Source of the DNA: Rubinisphaera italica | GTDB taxonomy: Bacteria; Planctomycetota; Planctomycetia; Planctomycetales; Planctomycetaceae | Length of the DNA: 64,000 nt | Reading direction: 5' to 3' | Assembly (NCBI RefSeq): GCF_007859715.1 | Contig: NZ_SJPG01000001.1 | Span: 6,528,001-6,592,000, forward strand | Shown: piece after piece, positions 8,127 to 18,100 of the stretch | Layout of the letters: every line of letters begins with the position of its first letter | Position numbering within the stretch: position 1 is the stretch's first letter | Position numbers and translations under genes: made by a program | The notes under the pieces: generated by a model | Seen by the model: only the letters and a program-made list of their open reading frames with translations | Databases searched by the model: none | Told to the model about the DNA's origin: nothing

Positions 8127-8906
8127 TCAATTTAAAAATTCCCGGGCAAACCCTGGCCATTCAGATGGAAGCGGTGCAGTGATGACCTGCGTGTCGTACC
8201 GGACGGGATGCTGGAACTCGAGTTTCCAGGCGTGCAGGGCGATTTGAGTTGTGTAATCAGAAGTCAGTGGGCGCAGGTCGATTTCTCGGGTGGCTCCATA
8301 AAGTTGATCACCGACGATTGGACAGCCTCGGGAGGCGAACTGCAGGCGAATCTGGTGCATGCGTCCCGTGAGCGGCGTTACCTCAACCAATGTGTATTTC
8401 TGATGGGTGCCGAGAACTCGATAGGATAACTCGGCTCGCTTGGCTCCGTTGCTTTCGGTCGGTTCAATCACTGCTCGTGCCTGATCGGGAATTTTGCGGA
8501 TCAAGTCGACCAGCTTACCTTCTTCTTCAGGAGGTGGCGATTCCAGCAACGCGAGGTAAGTTTTCTTCACCTGCCGTTCCCGAAACTGTTCGGAGAGCCG
8601 AGCCGCTCCTTTGGAGTTGCGGGAAAAGAGGACGACCCCAGTCACCGGACGATCAATTCGATGGATGACACCCAGATAGACATTGCCCGGCTTGTCGTAT
8701 TGATATTTCAAATACGCTTTCACGTAATCGGGCAGACAGAACACGCCGCGGGGTGCTCCCTGACTCAGTAAGCCTGCGGGTTTGGAAACCGCAATGAGGG
8801 GTGCGTCTTCACACAGGATTTGCAGATCAGCAATTTCCTCACGTGAAGGAAACTCGGCAACCGTATTTTCAGCATCAGGATCTCGTCTGCGGGATCGTTT
8901 GGACAT
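8127..8906 (-). CDS. RluA-family pseudouridine synthase
   Basis: A 259-residue RNA pseudouridine synthase. The HRIDRPVTGVVLF motif at residues 82-94 contains the catalytic Asp (D85), matching the HRLDxxTSG signature of RluA/RluC/RluD enzymes. Another core motif is LTGRMHQIRLQFASRG near residues 180-195, with GCPIVGDQLYGA next. There is no S4 domain in front, only a 25-residue charged leader, so the substrate (rRNA or tRNA) cannot be called. It lies downstream of hemA on the same strand with a 77-base gap holding short GGTCTAGGG repeats. Confidence 0.92.
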   Translation of the reverse strand: MSKRSRRRDPDAENTVAEFPSREEIADLQILCEDAPLIAVSKPAGLLSQGAPRGVFCLPDYVKAYLKYQYDKPGNVYLGVIHRIDRPVTGVVLFSRNSKGAARLSEQFRERQVKKTYLALLESPPPEEEGKLVDLIRKIPDQARAVIEPTESNGAKRAELSYRVLGTHQKYTLVEVTPLTGRMHQIRLQFASRGCPIVGDQLYGATREIDLRPLTSDYTTQIALHAWKLEFQHPVRYDTQVITAPLPSEWPGFAREFLN

Positions 8907-8909
8907 TTT

Positions 8910-8940
8910 GGTCTAGGGTCTAGGGATATGGGTCCAGGGG
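8910..8940. repeat. Tandem GGTCTAGGG/GGTCCAGGG words
   Basis: Three degenerate copies of a GGTCTAGGG-like word lie directly before the rluA-family start. They resemble simple repeats common in intergenic DNA and show no coding potential. Confidence 0.4.
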
Positions 8941-8983
8941 AATAAGTCGTTTATCGGGGCCGCACAACTGACCCTACTGATGG

Positions 8984-10267
8984 TCAATCGCTCAAACCGA
9001 AAAGTTGCTTGACCGTTTCGAGGAGAGTGTGGGGCGTCCCTTCGCGGGAGTGATGTTTGATGTTTTCGAGGGGAGGATGCAGGAGTTTATTCACAATCCG
9101 GCTGATGGTCTGCTCGATTTGCTGTTTATCGTCTTCGGAGACATGCTCCATCTTTTTATAGAGCCGGTCGAGTTCTTCCTTGCCGATCGCGTGCCAGGTT
9201 TCTCGAAGTTGCTGGACGACCGGCCCCGTTGCACGATGGTAAAAGGCGTGCATGAACTGATTGGTGGCTTCATCGAGCATCAGCTCCGCTTTTTTGACTT
9301 CACGTGCCCGGGCTTTGCGATTCTGCTGACAGGTTTGTTCAAGGTCGCTGATGTCGTACAGAAAGACGTTGTCGTCCGTCCGGGCAATTTCCGGAGCAAA
9401 ATCCCGGGGAGCCCCTAAATCGAGAATGAAGAGCGTCTGCTGGCAATCGGGTTGCGAACGCAGTTCTGCAAAGCGTTGTTTGTTGATAATCGGCTCGGTC
9501 GCTCCGGTCGCACTGACGATCACATCAAATTCCGATAATCGCGATTCCCATTCCGCGAACGGAATTGCAGTGCCTCCCCATCTGCCGGCCAGATCTTCGC
9601 CGCGCTGGAGACTTCGATTTGCTATCACAATTTTCTCGACACCTTCTTCCTTGAGATAGCGAAGCGTTTCTTCAGCCATCTCACCAGCACCGAGGACAAG
9701 GACGGTTTTATCGCTGAATCGTTCGAAGATACTTTTGCCGAATTCGCCGACGGCGACCGAGGCAATCGAAATGCGCCCTTCAGACAATTTGGTTTCAGTG
9801 CGGACTTGCGAAGCGAATTTCATAGCCGCTTGAAACAGATGATGCGTAATCGGTCCGACGGCATCGTAATCAGCTGCCCGCTGATAAGACTGCTTGATCT
9901 GATTGACGATCTGGGCTTCACCCAGCACCATACTGTCGAGACTGCTCGCTACGAGAAACAGATGTCGGACGGCTGAAATTTCTGTATCGGTCCTTAACTC
10001 ATTGATGAAATCATCGAGCGGGACTTCGTGGAATTCTGAGAGGAATCGTGCAATTGATTCCTGTTCGGGCAGTTGACCGCGATCTTCCGCCCCGAAATAA
10101 AGTTCGACACGATTACAGGTGGAGACGATCACGATTTCTGTTTGAGGAAATCGGGCCCGAAGGTTCACATAGGCCAGACGCAAACGTTCCTCGCTGGAAA
10201 ATGCGAGCCGCTCGCGAATCTCCAGTCCAGCCGTTTCATGATTGCAGTAAACAACCCGTAAATTCAC
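8984..10267 (-). CDS. hemA: Glutamyl-tRNA reductase
   Basis: A 427-residue HemA, which reduces glutamyl-tRNA(Glu) to glutamate-1-semialdehyde with NADPH, the first committed step of C5 haem biosynthesis. The catalytic Cys51 sits in VSTCNRVELYFG. The GEAQIVNQIKQSYQ block (near residue 115) contacts the active site. The Rossmann domain carries VLVLGAGEMAEETLRYL near residues 190-205 and IANRS after it. A C-terminal dimerisation helix domain is complete. Length is standard (E. coli 418). The hemX/ccsA-like gene lies 40 bases upstream, as in Bacillus hem operons; the next hem genes are not in the window. Confidence 0.97.
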   Translation of the reverse strand: MNLRVVYCNHETAGLEIRERLAFSSEERLRLAYVNLRARFPQTEIVIVSTCNRVELYFGAEDRGQLPEQESIARFLSEFHEVPLDDFINELRTDTEISAVRHLFLVASSLDSMVLGEAQIVNQIKQSYQRAADYDAVGPITHHLFQAAMKFASQVRTETKLSEGRISIASVAVGEFGKSIFERFSDKTVLVLGAGEMAEETLRYLKEEGVEKIVIANRSLQRGEDLAGRWGGTAIPFAEWESRLSEFDVIVSATGATEPIINKQRFAELRSQPDCQQTLFILDLGAPRDFAPEIARTDDNVFLYDISDLEQTCQQNRKARAREVKKAELMLDEATNQFMHAFYHRATGPVVQQLRETWHAIGKEELDRLYKKMEHVSEDDKQQIEQTISRIVNKLLHPPLENIKHHSREGTPHTLLETVKQLFGLSD

Positions 10268-10307
10268 TGATTTGACATTGTCTATTAAGAGGAAGGAATT
10301 GATTTCG

Positions 10308-11156
10308 TTAGCCGTGCTGAGTCGGAATTCCGGTCAACATGACGATAAACTGTAAGCCGAGCAAAGTCACAATCAAAAAGCCGAAGGCCCAGGCATTCAA
10401 CAGGGCAATTTCACGTCCGGAATGAGAATGCGACTTCAACAACCAGCCGAACAGGACAACCATTGCTAGCCAGATCACAGTGAATCCGATTACGATTGGA
10501 TCCTGCCAGGAAAATGCATTCTCTGCTTTGTCAGAGTTGGCAATCAGCACAAATCCGGTGATCAGACCAATAGTCAGCATCGGCATGGAGAGCATGACCA
10601 TCCAGCGATTGTACTTGGCTAGGGAGGATAATGGAGGGAGAGTGAAACCGCGATGCAGGGTATGCTTTTTCTTGAGCCGTCGATGCTGGATCAGATACAT
10701 CAGGCTGATGAGAAACCCGATCAATACGCCAACAATACCGATAGACAGTGAACTCGCATGCAACATTCGAACAACTTGTTGTCCTTCGGCAAACGATTTC
10801 ACATGAGTCGTCAATTGACTGGAGCCAATCACCATCAGTAATGCGACCGGCAGGATAAATAAACCCAGAGATTCGGAACCGGCTTTCTTCAGATTGAGGA
10901 TGACATACAGCAGATAACCGGTGATCAACAACCAGGCGGAAACCAGCAGCCAGTCATGATACGAAGCCAGCAATGGTGGCAATTGTGATTCCGCAGAACG
11001 GGCGACTAAATACCAGGTTTGAGCGGTCAACCCGGCAATGGTGGCGACGATTGACATCCAGTGCAGCCATTTTTTTGACTGCCACAGTCGACTCAATTCC
11101 AGCACGAATGCTGCCGAATAACTGGCCAGGAAACAAAACAGATGGACCTGATACAT
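10308..11156 (-). CDS. hemX: HemX/CcsA-like cytochrome c assembly membrane protein
   Basis: A 282-residue polytopic protein with about eight transmembrane helices and a pattern typical of the CcsA/HemX/ResC-type cytochrome assembly family (PF01578), including conserved His near helix ends. The WxWxD haem-handling motif of true CcsA (WGXXWXWD) is not clear, so HemX rather than CcsA is the better label. HemX in Bacillus controls the level of glutamyl-tRNA reductase, and here the gene sits directly upstream of hemA, 40 bases apart. It is probably the first gene of a hemX-hemA transcript. No obvious ribosome site precedes the ATG. Confidence 0.82.
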   Translation of the reverse strand: MYQVHLFCFLASYSAAFVLELSRLWQSKKWLHWMSIVATIAGLTAQTWYLVARSAESQLPPLLASYHDWLLVSAWLLITGYLLYVILNLKKAGSESLGLFILPVALLMVIGSSQLTTHVKSFAEGQQVVRMLHASSLSIGIVGVLIGFLISLMYLIQHRRLKKKHTLHRGFTLPPLSSLAKYNRWMVMLSMPMLTIGLITGFVLIANSDKAENAFSWQDPIVIGFTVIWLAMVVLFGWLLKSHSHSGREIALLNAWAFGFLIVTLLGLQFIVMLTGIPTQHG

Positions 11157-11228
11157 GCGTGAGCATTCGTAAGGGGTGGATTGAGGTTAACTTTGTTGCC
11201 AAGTTCTTCACTGGGAATAAAAACAGGT

Positions 11229-11308
11229 GGGTGGCTGGGGTCGAACGTAGTGAGCCCACAGATTATTATTGTTCTGGGAGCTTCGCTTCGCTACGACCCC
11301 AGCCACCC
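11229..11308. repeat. Large inverted repeat GGGTGGCTGGGGTCG
   Basis: A perfect 15-bp inverted repeat (11229-11243 with 11294-11308) encloses a 50-base loop. A related hairpin with the same GGCTGG..TTCGCTACGA..CCAGCC core lies at 63358-63391. Both lie between two same-strand genes. Confidence 0.8.
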
Positions 11309-11385
11309 TTATTATCTGCTATTTTGACTTTCCATGTACAAGGATCATGAGAAAACCCGAGTCATGACTGACTCGGCTCGCCTTA

Positions 11386-11877
11386 TTATCCATGATACGA
11401 TTTCACAAATGCCGAGACTTCCGGATAACTTTCCATAAACTCAGAGGATTGTTCAACACTGGCTTCTGCGAAGGAATCTTCCGTTTCCCAGATGACTACT
11501 TTGGAGACGCTGTGAGGCTGATTCTCCATCAATTCGACCGCAACGTTTTCTAAAAGATACTTCGCAATATTCTCAGCGGTCGGATTGTAGGGCATAATAA
11601 AATATTTGCTCGGCTCGACCCGCTTGATGGCATCGATCCCGTTTTCGTCGGTGACATTGAGCAGGAAGGCGTGATCCCAATTCTCATCGATCCAGCCTTT
11701 AAAGGCTTTTTTCAAATGAGCGAAATCGACCAGACGACCGACTTCATCGGTTTCCTCACCCTTGACGTAAATGTCTGCTATATAATTGTGTCCATGAAAA
11801 AACGCACATTTGCCTTCATGACCGAACAGGCGATGCCCGGCACAAAATCGAATGCGTTTCATGATTGTTAAACTCAT
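11386..11877 (-). CDS. queD: 6-carboxy-tetrahydropterin synthase / PTPS-family protein
   Basis: A 163-residue PTPS/QueD-family enzyme. The start at 11877 has GAGGTG five bases upstream. Zinc ligands are His15 (CAGHRL), His28 and His30 (HGHNY), and the catalytic Cys is Cys24 (GKCAFFHGHNY). The later NPTAENIAKYLLE and VVIWETEDSFAEA motifs (Glu catalytic-base region) are typical. QueD makes 6-carboxy-5,6,7,8-tetrahydropterin for queuosine and 7-deazaguanine synthesis; eukaryotic-like PTPS makes pyruvoyl-tetrahydropterin. The C-terminal extension of about 25 residues is a bit longer than E. coli QueD (121 aa). No other que gene is nearby, so the exact reaction is inferred. Confidence 0.88.
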   Translation of the reverse strand: MSLTIMKRIRFCAGHRLFGHEGKCAFFHGHNYIADIYVKGEETDEVGRLVDFAHLKKAFKGWIDENWDHAFLLNVTDENGIDAIKRVEPSKYFIMPYNPTAENIAKYLLENVAVELMENQPHSVSKVVIWETEDSFAEASVEQSSEFMESYPEVSAFVKSYHG

Positions 11878-12323
11878 TAATACACCTCGTTTCGACGTGA
11901 CAATTCTTTGAGAATCTGTCTTGTATGTTTTCTTCACTTCGCTTGGGGGAGCGGTTTTCTTCTCTTCTCCTTGGGGAGCGGCATACTTTTCTTCTCCTGG
12001 GGAGAAGGGAGCCGAAGGCCGGATGAGGGGATCTCATCGACCTTCTAATAAATACCACCTCGAATACCCTCACCCTAACCCTCTCCCCGAGGGAGAGGGG
12101 ACTTGTCGTTTAATGTGATCCGTTCTTAAGTCAGGCACAGCCTAACCTACGGCTTAATTTTATTATAACATGGCTGAACGAATCATAAACCGTTTATCTT
12201 TACCAGGTTTCAGACTCAGTCATTTCCAGGATTACTGATCACAGAGACACTTTCGCCCGAACCAATTGTGCCGAGAAACCTCTGAATGCGAAAGTATCAA
12301 TAAGCGTTTTCGAGAGAGTAGCG
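11878..12323. repeat. Repeat-rich intergenic region
   Basis: The stretch 11935-12110 is low-complexity and hairpin-forming. It includes two near copies of CTTGGGGGAGCGG / CTTGGGGAGCGG and the widespread intergenic word CCCTCACCCTAACCCTC followed by TCCCCGAGGGAGAGGGGA (12067-12101). At 12129-12148 is a GTCAGGCACAGCCTAACCT element. No gene is seen. Promoter elements for rtcB should lie at the right end. Confidence 0.6.
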
Positions 12324-13712
12324 ATGAATAAGCGACAATTAGAGAAAATAGGCATCCCAGATTACGCCCTTCGTGAAGCGATTCAGGCTGTGCAGAAAGC
12401 CGTTTCGTTGCGCGGATTGCGGGGAACTCCGCTTAAGCAAGCCTTCAAAGATTTTCTGGAAGCTCCAGAAGATTTTACGGAAGATGAAGTCTTTGGAGAA
12501 CTGGCCCTGGCATTGACGGATGACACCAATCATTTCGTTCCCGATCCGATTTCTTATCGAACGTGGGGAACCGAAATCGATCCAGCCAGTCATGTGCAGA
12601 TGCAGCAGGCTTGTGGATTGCCCGGCGCATACGGAGCCGCTTTGATGCCTGATGCGCATGTTGGTTACGGTTTGCCGATCGGCGGAGTGTTGGCGATGGA
12701 AGGGAAAGTTGTCCCTTATGCGGTCGGTGTCGATATCGCCTGCCGAATGAAGTTGTCGATTCTTGATATGCCCGTTGCGTCTCTCGATAAGAATTCTGAG
12801 CATTATCGAAATTCTCTCGAAAACGGGACTCGATTTGGTGTTGGTTCCAAGTGGGACACGCCTCACGATCATGATGTGCTTGATCGGGACTGGACCGTGA
12901 CGCGAGTTACCCGTGAAAATAAGGATAAAGCCCGCAATCAACTCGGAACTTCGGGTTCAGGAAATCACTTTGTCGAATACGGAATCGTGACATTGGACGT
13001 ACGGGATGAAGAGTTGAATCTGGATGCGGGACAGTACGTTGCTCTGTTGAGTCATAGCGGTTCACGCGGGACCGGTGCGTCGGTTTGCAATGTGTATTCG
13101 AGTATCGCTCAGCGGAAACTTCCGCAGTCGATGAAAGAATTCGGACGGCTTGCCTGGCTGGAAATGGATTCAGCAGAAGGGCAGGAATACTGGGAAGCGA
13201 TGAATCTGATGGGAGAATACGCGGCTGCCAATCATGCGGTTATTCATAAGAATGTCGCGAAGTTGCTGGGAGCGCGGATAATTTCCGGTGTCGAGAATCA
13301 TCATAATTTCGCTTGGAAGGAAACTCATGGCGGCAAAGAAGTGATCGTGCATCGGAAAGGAGCGACACCTGCAGGAGCAGGTGTGCTGGGTGTGATTCCT
13401 GGCTCGATGGCATCTCCGGCGTTCATTGTCCGTGGTAAAGGAAATGCTGAAAGTCTTGACTCAGCTTCTCACGGAGCTGGCCGACGGATGTCTCGAACGA
13501 AGGCGAAAAGTATGTATAATTTTAAAGCAGTTCGAAATGATTTGCTTAAGAAAGGAGTTCACATCATTTCTGCAGGATCCGACGAAGTTCCCGGCGTTTA
13601 TAAGGATATTGAAAGCGTGATGCAGGAACAGCAGGATCTTGTGGAAACGGTCGGTCGTTTTGATCCTAAAATCGTCAAAATGTGTGGAGATGGGAGTCGC
13701 GCGGAGGATTGA
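12324..13712 (+). CDS. rtcB: RNA-splicing ligase RtcB
   Basis: A 462-residue RtcB, which joins RNA 2',3'-cyclic phosphate (or 3'-phosphate) to 5'-OH ends using GTP and Mn2+. The motifs appear in order: LMPDAHVGYGLPIGGV near residue 110, GVDIACRM (metal-binding Cys), GSGNHFVEYG, LLSHSGSRGTG, NHHNFAWKE (metal His), HRKGATPAG, and SASHGAGRRMSR, whose His is guanylylated. Length matches the family (about 400-480). It stands alone, with no archease or RtcA gene adjoining and no rtcR-like regulator. In bacteria it serves RNA repair or tRNA splicing-like healing. A 407-base region follows before the next gene. Confidence 0.96.
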   Translation: MNKRQLEKIGIPDYALREAIQAVQKAVSLRGLRGTPLKQAFKDFLEAPEDFTEDEVFGELALALTDDTNHFVPDPISYRTWGTEIDPASHVQMQQACGLPGAYGAALMPDAHVGYGLPIGGVLAMEGKVVPYAVGVDIACRMKLSILDMPVASLDKNSEHYRNSLENGTRFGVGSKWDTPHDHDVLDRDWTVTRVTRENKDKARNQLGTSGSGNHFVEYGIVTLDVRDEELNLDAGQYVALLSHSGSRGTGASVCNVYSSIAQRKLPQSMKEFGRLAWLEMDSAEGQEYWEAMNLMGEYAAANHAVIHKNVAKLLGARIISGVENHHNFAWKETHGGKEVIVHRKGATPAGAGVLGVIPGSMASPAFIVRGKGNAESLDSASHGAGRRMSRTKAKSMYNFKAVRNDLLKKGVHIISAGSDEVPGVYKDIESVMQEQQDLVETVGRFDPKIVKMCGDGSRAED

Positions 13713-14119
13713 ATTTTGAACCACGGATGGACACTGTTAAGCACGGATGTGATAATGAGCTTATTGAAATGATTGGCTCAGAAATGAAACCCCCTTGGAT
13801 TTGTGTATTTTGCACATTTTCAGGGGGATATTTTATTGATTGAGTTTATGAATCCGCGATTATTTTTTCTTATCAGAGTCCATGCAATTTTGTCACGATT
13901 GTGAATAAACTTCGATTTCCTGTTTTTCTTGAGACCGACTCTGATAAGGTGCCTTGGGGAGAGCAATTGACTAAGATGTCCCTGGAAGTGAGTAGGTAGG
14001 GTTAGCGAAGCGTAACTCTACAAGTATGGAATTTACTTTAAAAGAAACTGAATGTTGAAATGTTGGGTAACGCGTCCCGTTAACCCAACCTGCAAAATGA
14101 GATCAGGGAAGGAAGAATT
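13713..14119. other. Intergenic region with hairpin
   Basis: No gene is seen in these 407 bases. A hairpin (GTTGGGTAACG / CGTTAACCCAAC, one bulge) lies at 14062-14089, shortly before the phosphatase start, and could be a terminator or leader structure. Confidence 0.4.
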
Positions 14120-14917
14120 ATGGCTGACACGGATAGTTGGCAATTGATGAAAACGACAGCTGAATCAGCCGCTCGTGAGGCGGGTGGGGTGCTGCTACGT
14201 TGGCGAAGCCGGTTTTCCGTCTCCGAAAAAAGCCGATCGAATCTTGTGACCGATGCGGACCTGGATTCGCAGAATACAATCGTTGAAATCCTGCAAAATG
14301 CCTTTCCCGATCATCGTTTACTGGGAGAAGAAGGTCTTTCAAAACAGGACAGTAACTCCGAGTATCAGTGGATTATTGATCCCCTGGATGGGACTGGCAA
14401 TTATGTCCACGGATTTCCCTATTATTGCGTCTCAATCGGACTGGAATATCAGGGACGTCTGATTCTGGGCGTGATTTATGATCCAACTCGGGACGAACTC
14501 TATTCTGCTGTTGAAGGTTGTGGAGCCACGCGGAATGGAGAGTCGCTTGTCGTGAGTGGAACCCAATCTCTGGCGCAGGCGATGTGTGTGGCGAGTCTTC
14601 CGGTCGCTGGTGACCCGGAACATCCCGCGTTCAAGCGGTTTGTGAACGTCTTACCTCATGCTCAGACTATTCAACGTCTCGGCTCTGCGGCTCTCAATCT
14701 AGCCTATCTGGCTAGTGGAAATCTCGATGCCTTCTGGTCGACAACACTTTATCCCTGGGATATTGCAGCGGGTGTGGTCATTGTTCGAGAAGCAGGGGGA
14801 CTGGCCAATGGGTTAGATGCCTCTGCTTTGGATGTCCATCAAGGAGTGATCCTGGCTACTTCGTCGTCTCAACTGCAGTCTGAATTGTTGCCGCTGCTGA
14901 ACACGACGCCACAATAA
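14120..14917 (+). CDS. Inositol-monophosphatase-family phosphatase
   Basis: A 265-residue SuhB/IMPase-family protein. Metal and substrate motifs are GEEG at residues 69-72, DPLDGTGNYVHGFP (residues 87-100) and YPWDIAAGVVIVREAGG near 212-228, all intact. Such enzymes remove phosphate from inositol-1-phosphate, fructose-1,6-bisphosphate, or PAP (CysQ-like). The family member cannot be told apart from sequence alone. GGAAGG precedes the ATG. It precedes the giant protein cluster by 250 bases, but a functional link is not shown. Confidence 0.92.
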   Translation: MADTDSWQLMKTTAESAAREAGGVLLRWRSRFSVSEKSRSNLVTDADLDSQNTIVEILQNAFPDHRLLGEEGLSKQDSNSEYQWIIDPLDGTGNYVHGFPYYCVSIGLEYQGRLILGVIYDPTRDELYSAVEGCGATRNGESLVVSGTQSLAQAMCVASLPVAGDPEHPAFKRFVNVLPHAQTIQRLGSAALNLAYLASGNLDAFWSTTLYPWDIAAGVVIVREAGGLANGLDASALDVHQGVILATSSSQLQSELLPLLNTTPQ

Positions 14918-15168
14918 GTTTGTGTGACACGATGTAGATCAAAAGACCTTTATGATAAAATTCTGTGGAATCCTGAGAGAATGTATTTTCTCACTTAGGT
15001 ATGAGGTAGAATTACACAGCCGTAAAGTCACCCAGGTTCAATTTATTGAACGTCTCGCCTGAGTGGAAATCTGTATCTCTCCAGGTTTAGATGATTTCAG
15101 ATTGTTCATTTGAATCCTGAACGAGAATTCATTTCAGGATTCTGTATCGAAAAATTACTGGTTTATCC

Positions 15169-18100
15169 ATGATTTCAGCAAGTCAGATATTCAGTCAAGT
15201 TCAGCGCAAGGGGCGAATGATCTCGCAAATTGCGTTACTGCTGACAATCTGTCTGGTGCTTCCCAGTTTTGGTCAAGTCGAAAATGGACAGCCCCCCTCA
15301 GAAACTTCTCCGGCAACACCGGTCAGTCCATCACCGAACACACCCCCGGTTCAAGTTGCACCAACTCCATTGCCGTTACCGTCCACCGTGCGCGTTCCGC
15401 AGGATATTATTTCGCTACCCGACAGTGAGGGTCGACTGATTGCTGTCCCTTTGAACGTCACAATTGAGCAGTACCTGGAGTGGTTGGATCGTCAGGAAGC
15501 GGAGCGGAAAACGGAACAGATCTGGATTTTAAGAAATCTGACAGCAACCGGATCATTAAGTGAAGATGCATCGGGGAAATCCTGGGCCGCGATGAAATTT
15601 CAATTTGAATTTTCAGTCGAACAATCCAGCGAGTGGAATTCTCTGCCGTTGATGATGGGAGAAGCAGTTCTCACTGGATTCACTGAGCAGGGTTCGGATG
15701 CGGAAGTCCCTCAACGAAACCGGTTGATGATTGCCCGAGATGTTGACAGTGGCCAGTGGCTTCTCTGGTATCGGGATCAGGAACTGTTTCAGTTGGAAGT
15801 GCAGATGCTGGTCCCAATTCTCAGGACAGGCTCTGAAAACCAGCTTTTGCTGACATTACCATCCGCTTCGAGAACCGAATTGGAATTGCAACTCGATCTC
15901 CAGAATCCAGCTGTGGAATTGAACAGCAAAGGATTTTGGGAACGCCAGCAAAATGAACAAGGGACTTTAGTTCGGATCGCCGGATTTCAGCAAAAAATCG
16001 ATTTGACATGGTCGGACTCCTCAATCGACATGAGTGTTCAACCGATTTTTGATGTCGAGAGTCTGGTGGATGTTTTAAGGCAGGGAGAGTCGACTTCGAT
16101 CAATGCCCGGCAGACAGTCACTGTGGAGCAGGGGGCCATCAGTTCGCTGCAAATCAAATTGCCCTCCGGGTTCCAGCTCGAAAACGTAACTTCTGATCGG
16201 ACCATGAAATATGTATTTGATGCAGCTGATCCCTCTTCGATTACTCTCAACTTTTCACCGCCAGTGCAAAGTAGCGCAATCATCAACTGGAAACTGAGTG
16301 CCCCCATTCGGCGATTTGAAAGTCAGTTGGTGATTGATGGGTTCAAAGTCGTTCAGGCTCGAAAAGAAACTGGGAAGATTGCGATTCGTCGTTCGAGCGA
16401 TTGGCGGATGACTCAGCTCGTCCCACAATCCGATAATATCATCACGACAGATGTGCGAGAAATCACATTTGTGACCGATGCGAATCAGGGGTTTCGATTT
16501 TACAACCAACCGATCCAACTGGTGATGTCCGCACAGCGTTCAGAAACAACGTTTGCTTCTGAAAGTTATTTCGATGTCCTGGTCGGTCGCGATCAAATCG
16601 ATTTGTCCGGAGAGTTTGTTGTCATTCCTAAAAATGGTGTCGTGGAAACTCTTAGTGTGATCTGGAAAGATTTCGATACTGAAGGCTGGGAGTTATCGAC
16701 GGTCACATCCGGAGATATCCCTCTGGATGTAACATTTGAAAAATCTGATCAACTGGTGATTTCGACTCCTGGATGGGAAACACCTCAAAAAATCCGTTTT
16801 CTGGCTCGCAGAAAGCTCGATCGGCCTGTGGAAGAATATCTGGAAAATGATGAACACTTAAATTTACCGTTGCCGGTTTTTGCAGCCACTGCGAATGCAG
16901 AATATCAGGATCAGATTTTGCGGATTGCCACCACAGTCCCGCAATATGCGGCCTTGCTGGCGATGAATGGTTTTAGAGAACTGGAAAAAGAGCGGGGAGC
17001 CGAACTGGCTAAGTCTCAGTTGTTTTTTCGGAATGCTGGAACACGTTTACAGAATGCACACTGGTTTGCCTTGCAGGAATCTGAAGAGACGCGTTCGATT
17101 CGATTTGAAAAAGTTCACCAACTTTCCGTCTGCCAGGAATCGATAATTCTGACTCAGATCGATACCGGCAGCCAAGTGTTAACGATCGATTATCTTTTTG
17201 AATTTCTGGTCGAGAATATCCCCGCTGAAGAATTTCGATTTCAGATGAAGGTGCCTCAAGGCGAGACGGCTCTGATACCGGAATTTCGTGATGCCACTAA
17301 TAAGAAATTAAATCTGACCTCACGGAATCGAGAGGCTTCTCCTGGTTCAACTGAGACTGCTGCTTCCAACTCAGGTCGTATTCTGGAGTACGTCTACCGG
17401 CCTCTCAAGCCAGTATTGGGAGAAATGAAAATTCGTGCTCAAATCACGTGCCCTCTTGACGATCGTGAACTGCTTTCGCGTCGAATCTGCCGTATTCCAG
17501 AAATCAATGCGACTCCCTGTGATCGCTTAAGACGAGAATTGTTAAATCAAACTCCCTATGCGATCACCCCCACTAATGACTATTGGCAGTTGGAAGAAAC
17601 TGGGCCACGAGCAACTCTTTATGCGAGTGTCGAAAAAAACGCTGAAGAGTCAGTAGAAATTGATCTCTCTCGAAGTCGACAAGGAACTGATGTGGGCTTT
17701 GTGGATGCGAAGGTCGAAACTCGAATTGCAGCTGATGGAACCACGCTCAGTGTCATGAATCTGCAAATCGCGAGAACACCCGCCAGTTTTACGCTGGAAT
17801 TACAACCTTCCATTGCAGTGGTATCTGCTTACTGGAATCTGGATGGACAGCGAGATACTTCATTTCTGGAACCAGTGATCGATGGCGATCAGGCCCGCTT
17901 ATTACTTCCCGATTATGCTGTGGGACAACCGGGCAAACTTGTCATCATTGTTCAACATTTCGAGTCAACGGGTTTGGCTTCGATATTATCCCAAACATTG
18001 AGTCTGCCTGGTCATTCTCTCGATCAACGCATTGGATTAATGAGCTGGGATCTCAAATTTCCTGCTGGAGTTTATTTATTTCAGCCTCCTGAAAATCTCA

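Noticed and set aside
8910..8940. Telomere-like GGTCTAGGG repeats
   Set aside because: Only three imperfect copies in an intergenic gap; common simple sequence, no sign of a linear end or array.
11935..12110. CRISPR-like repeat array
   Set aside because: The repeats are irregular and hairpin-forming, without uniform spacers; fits intergenic REP-like elements.
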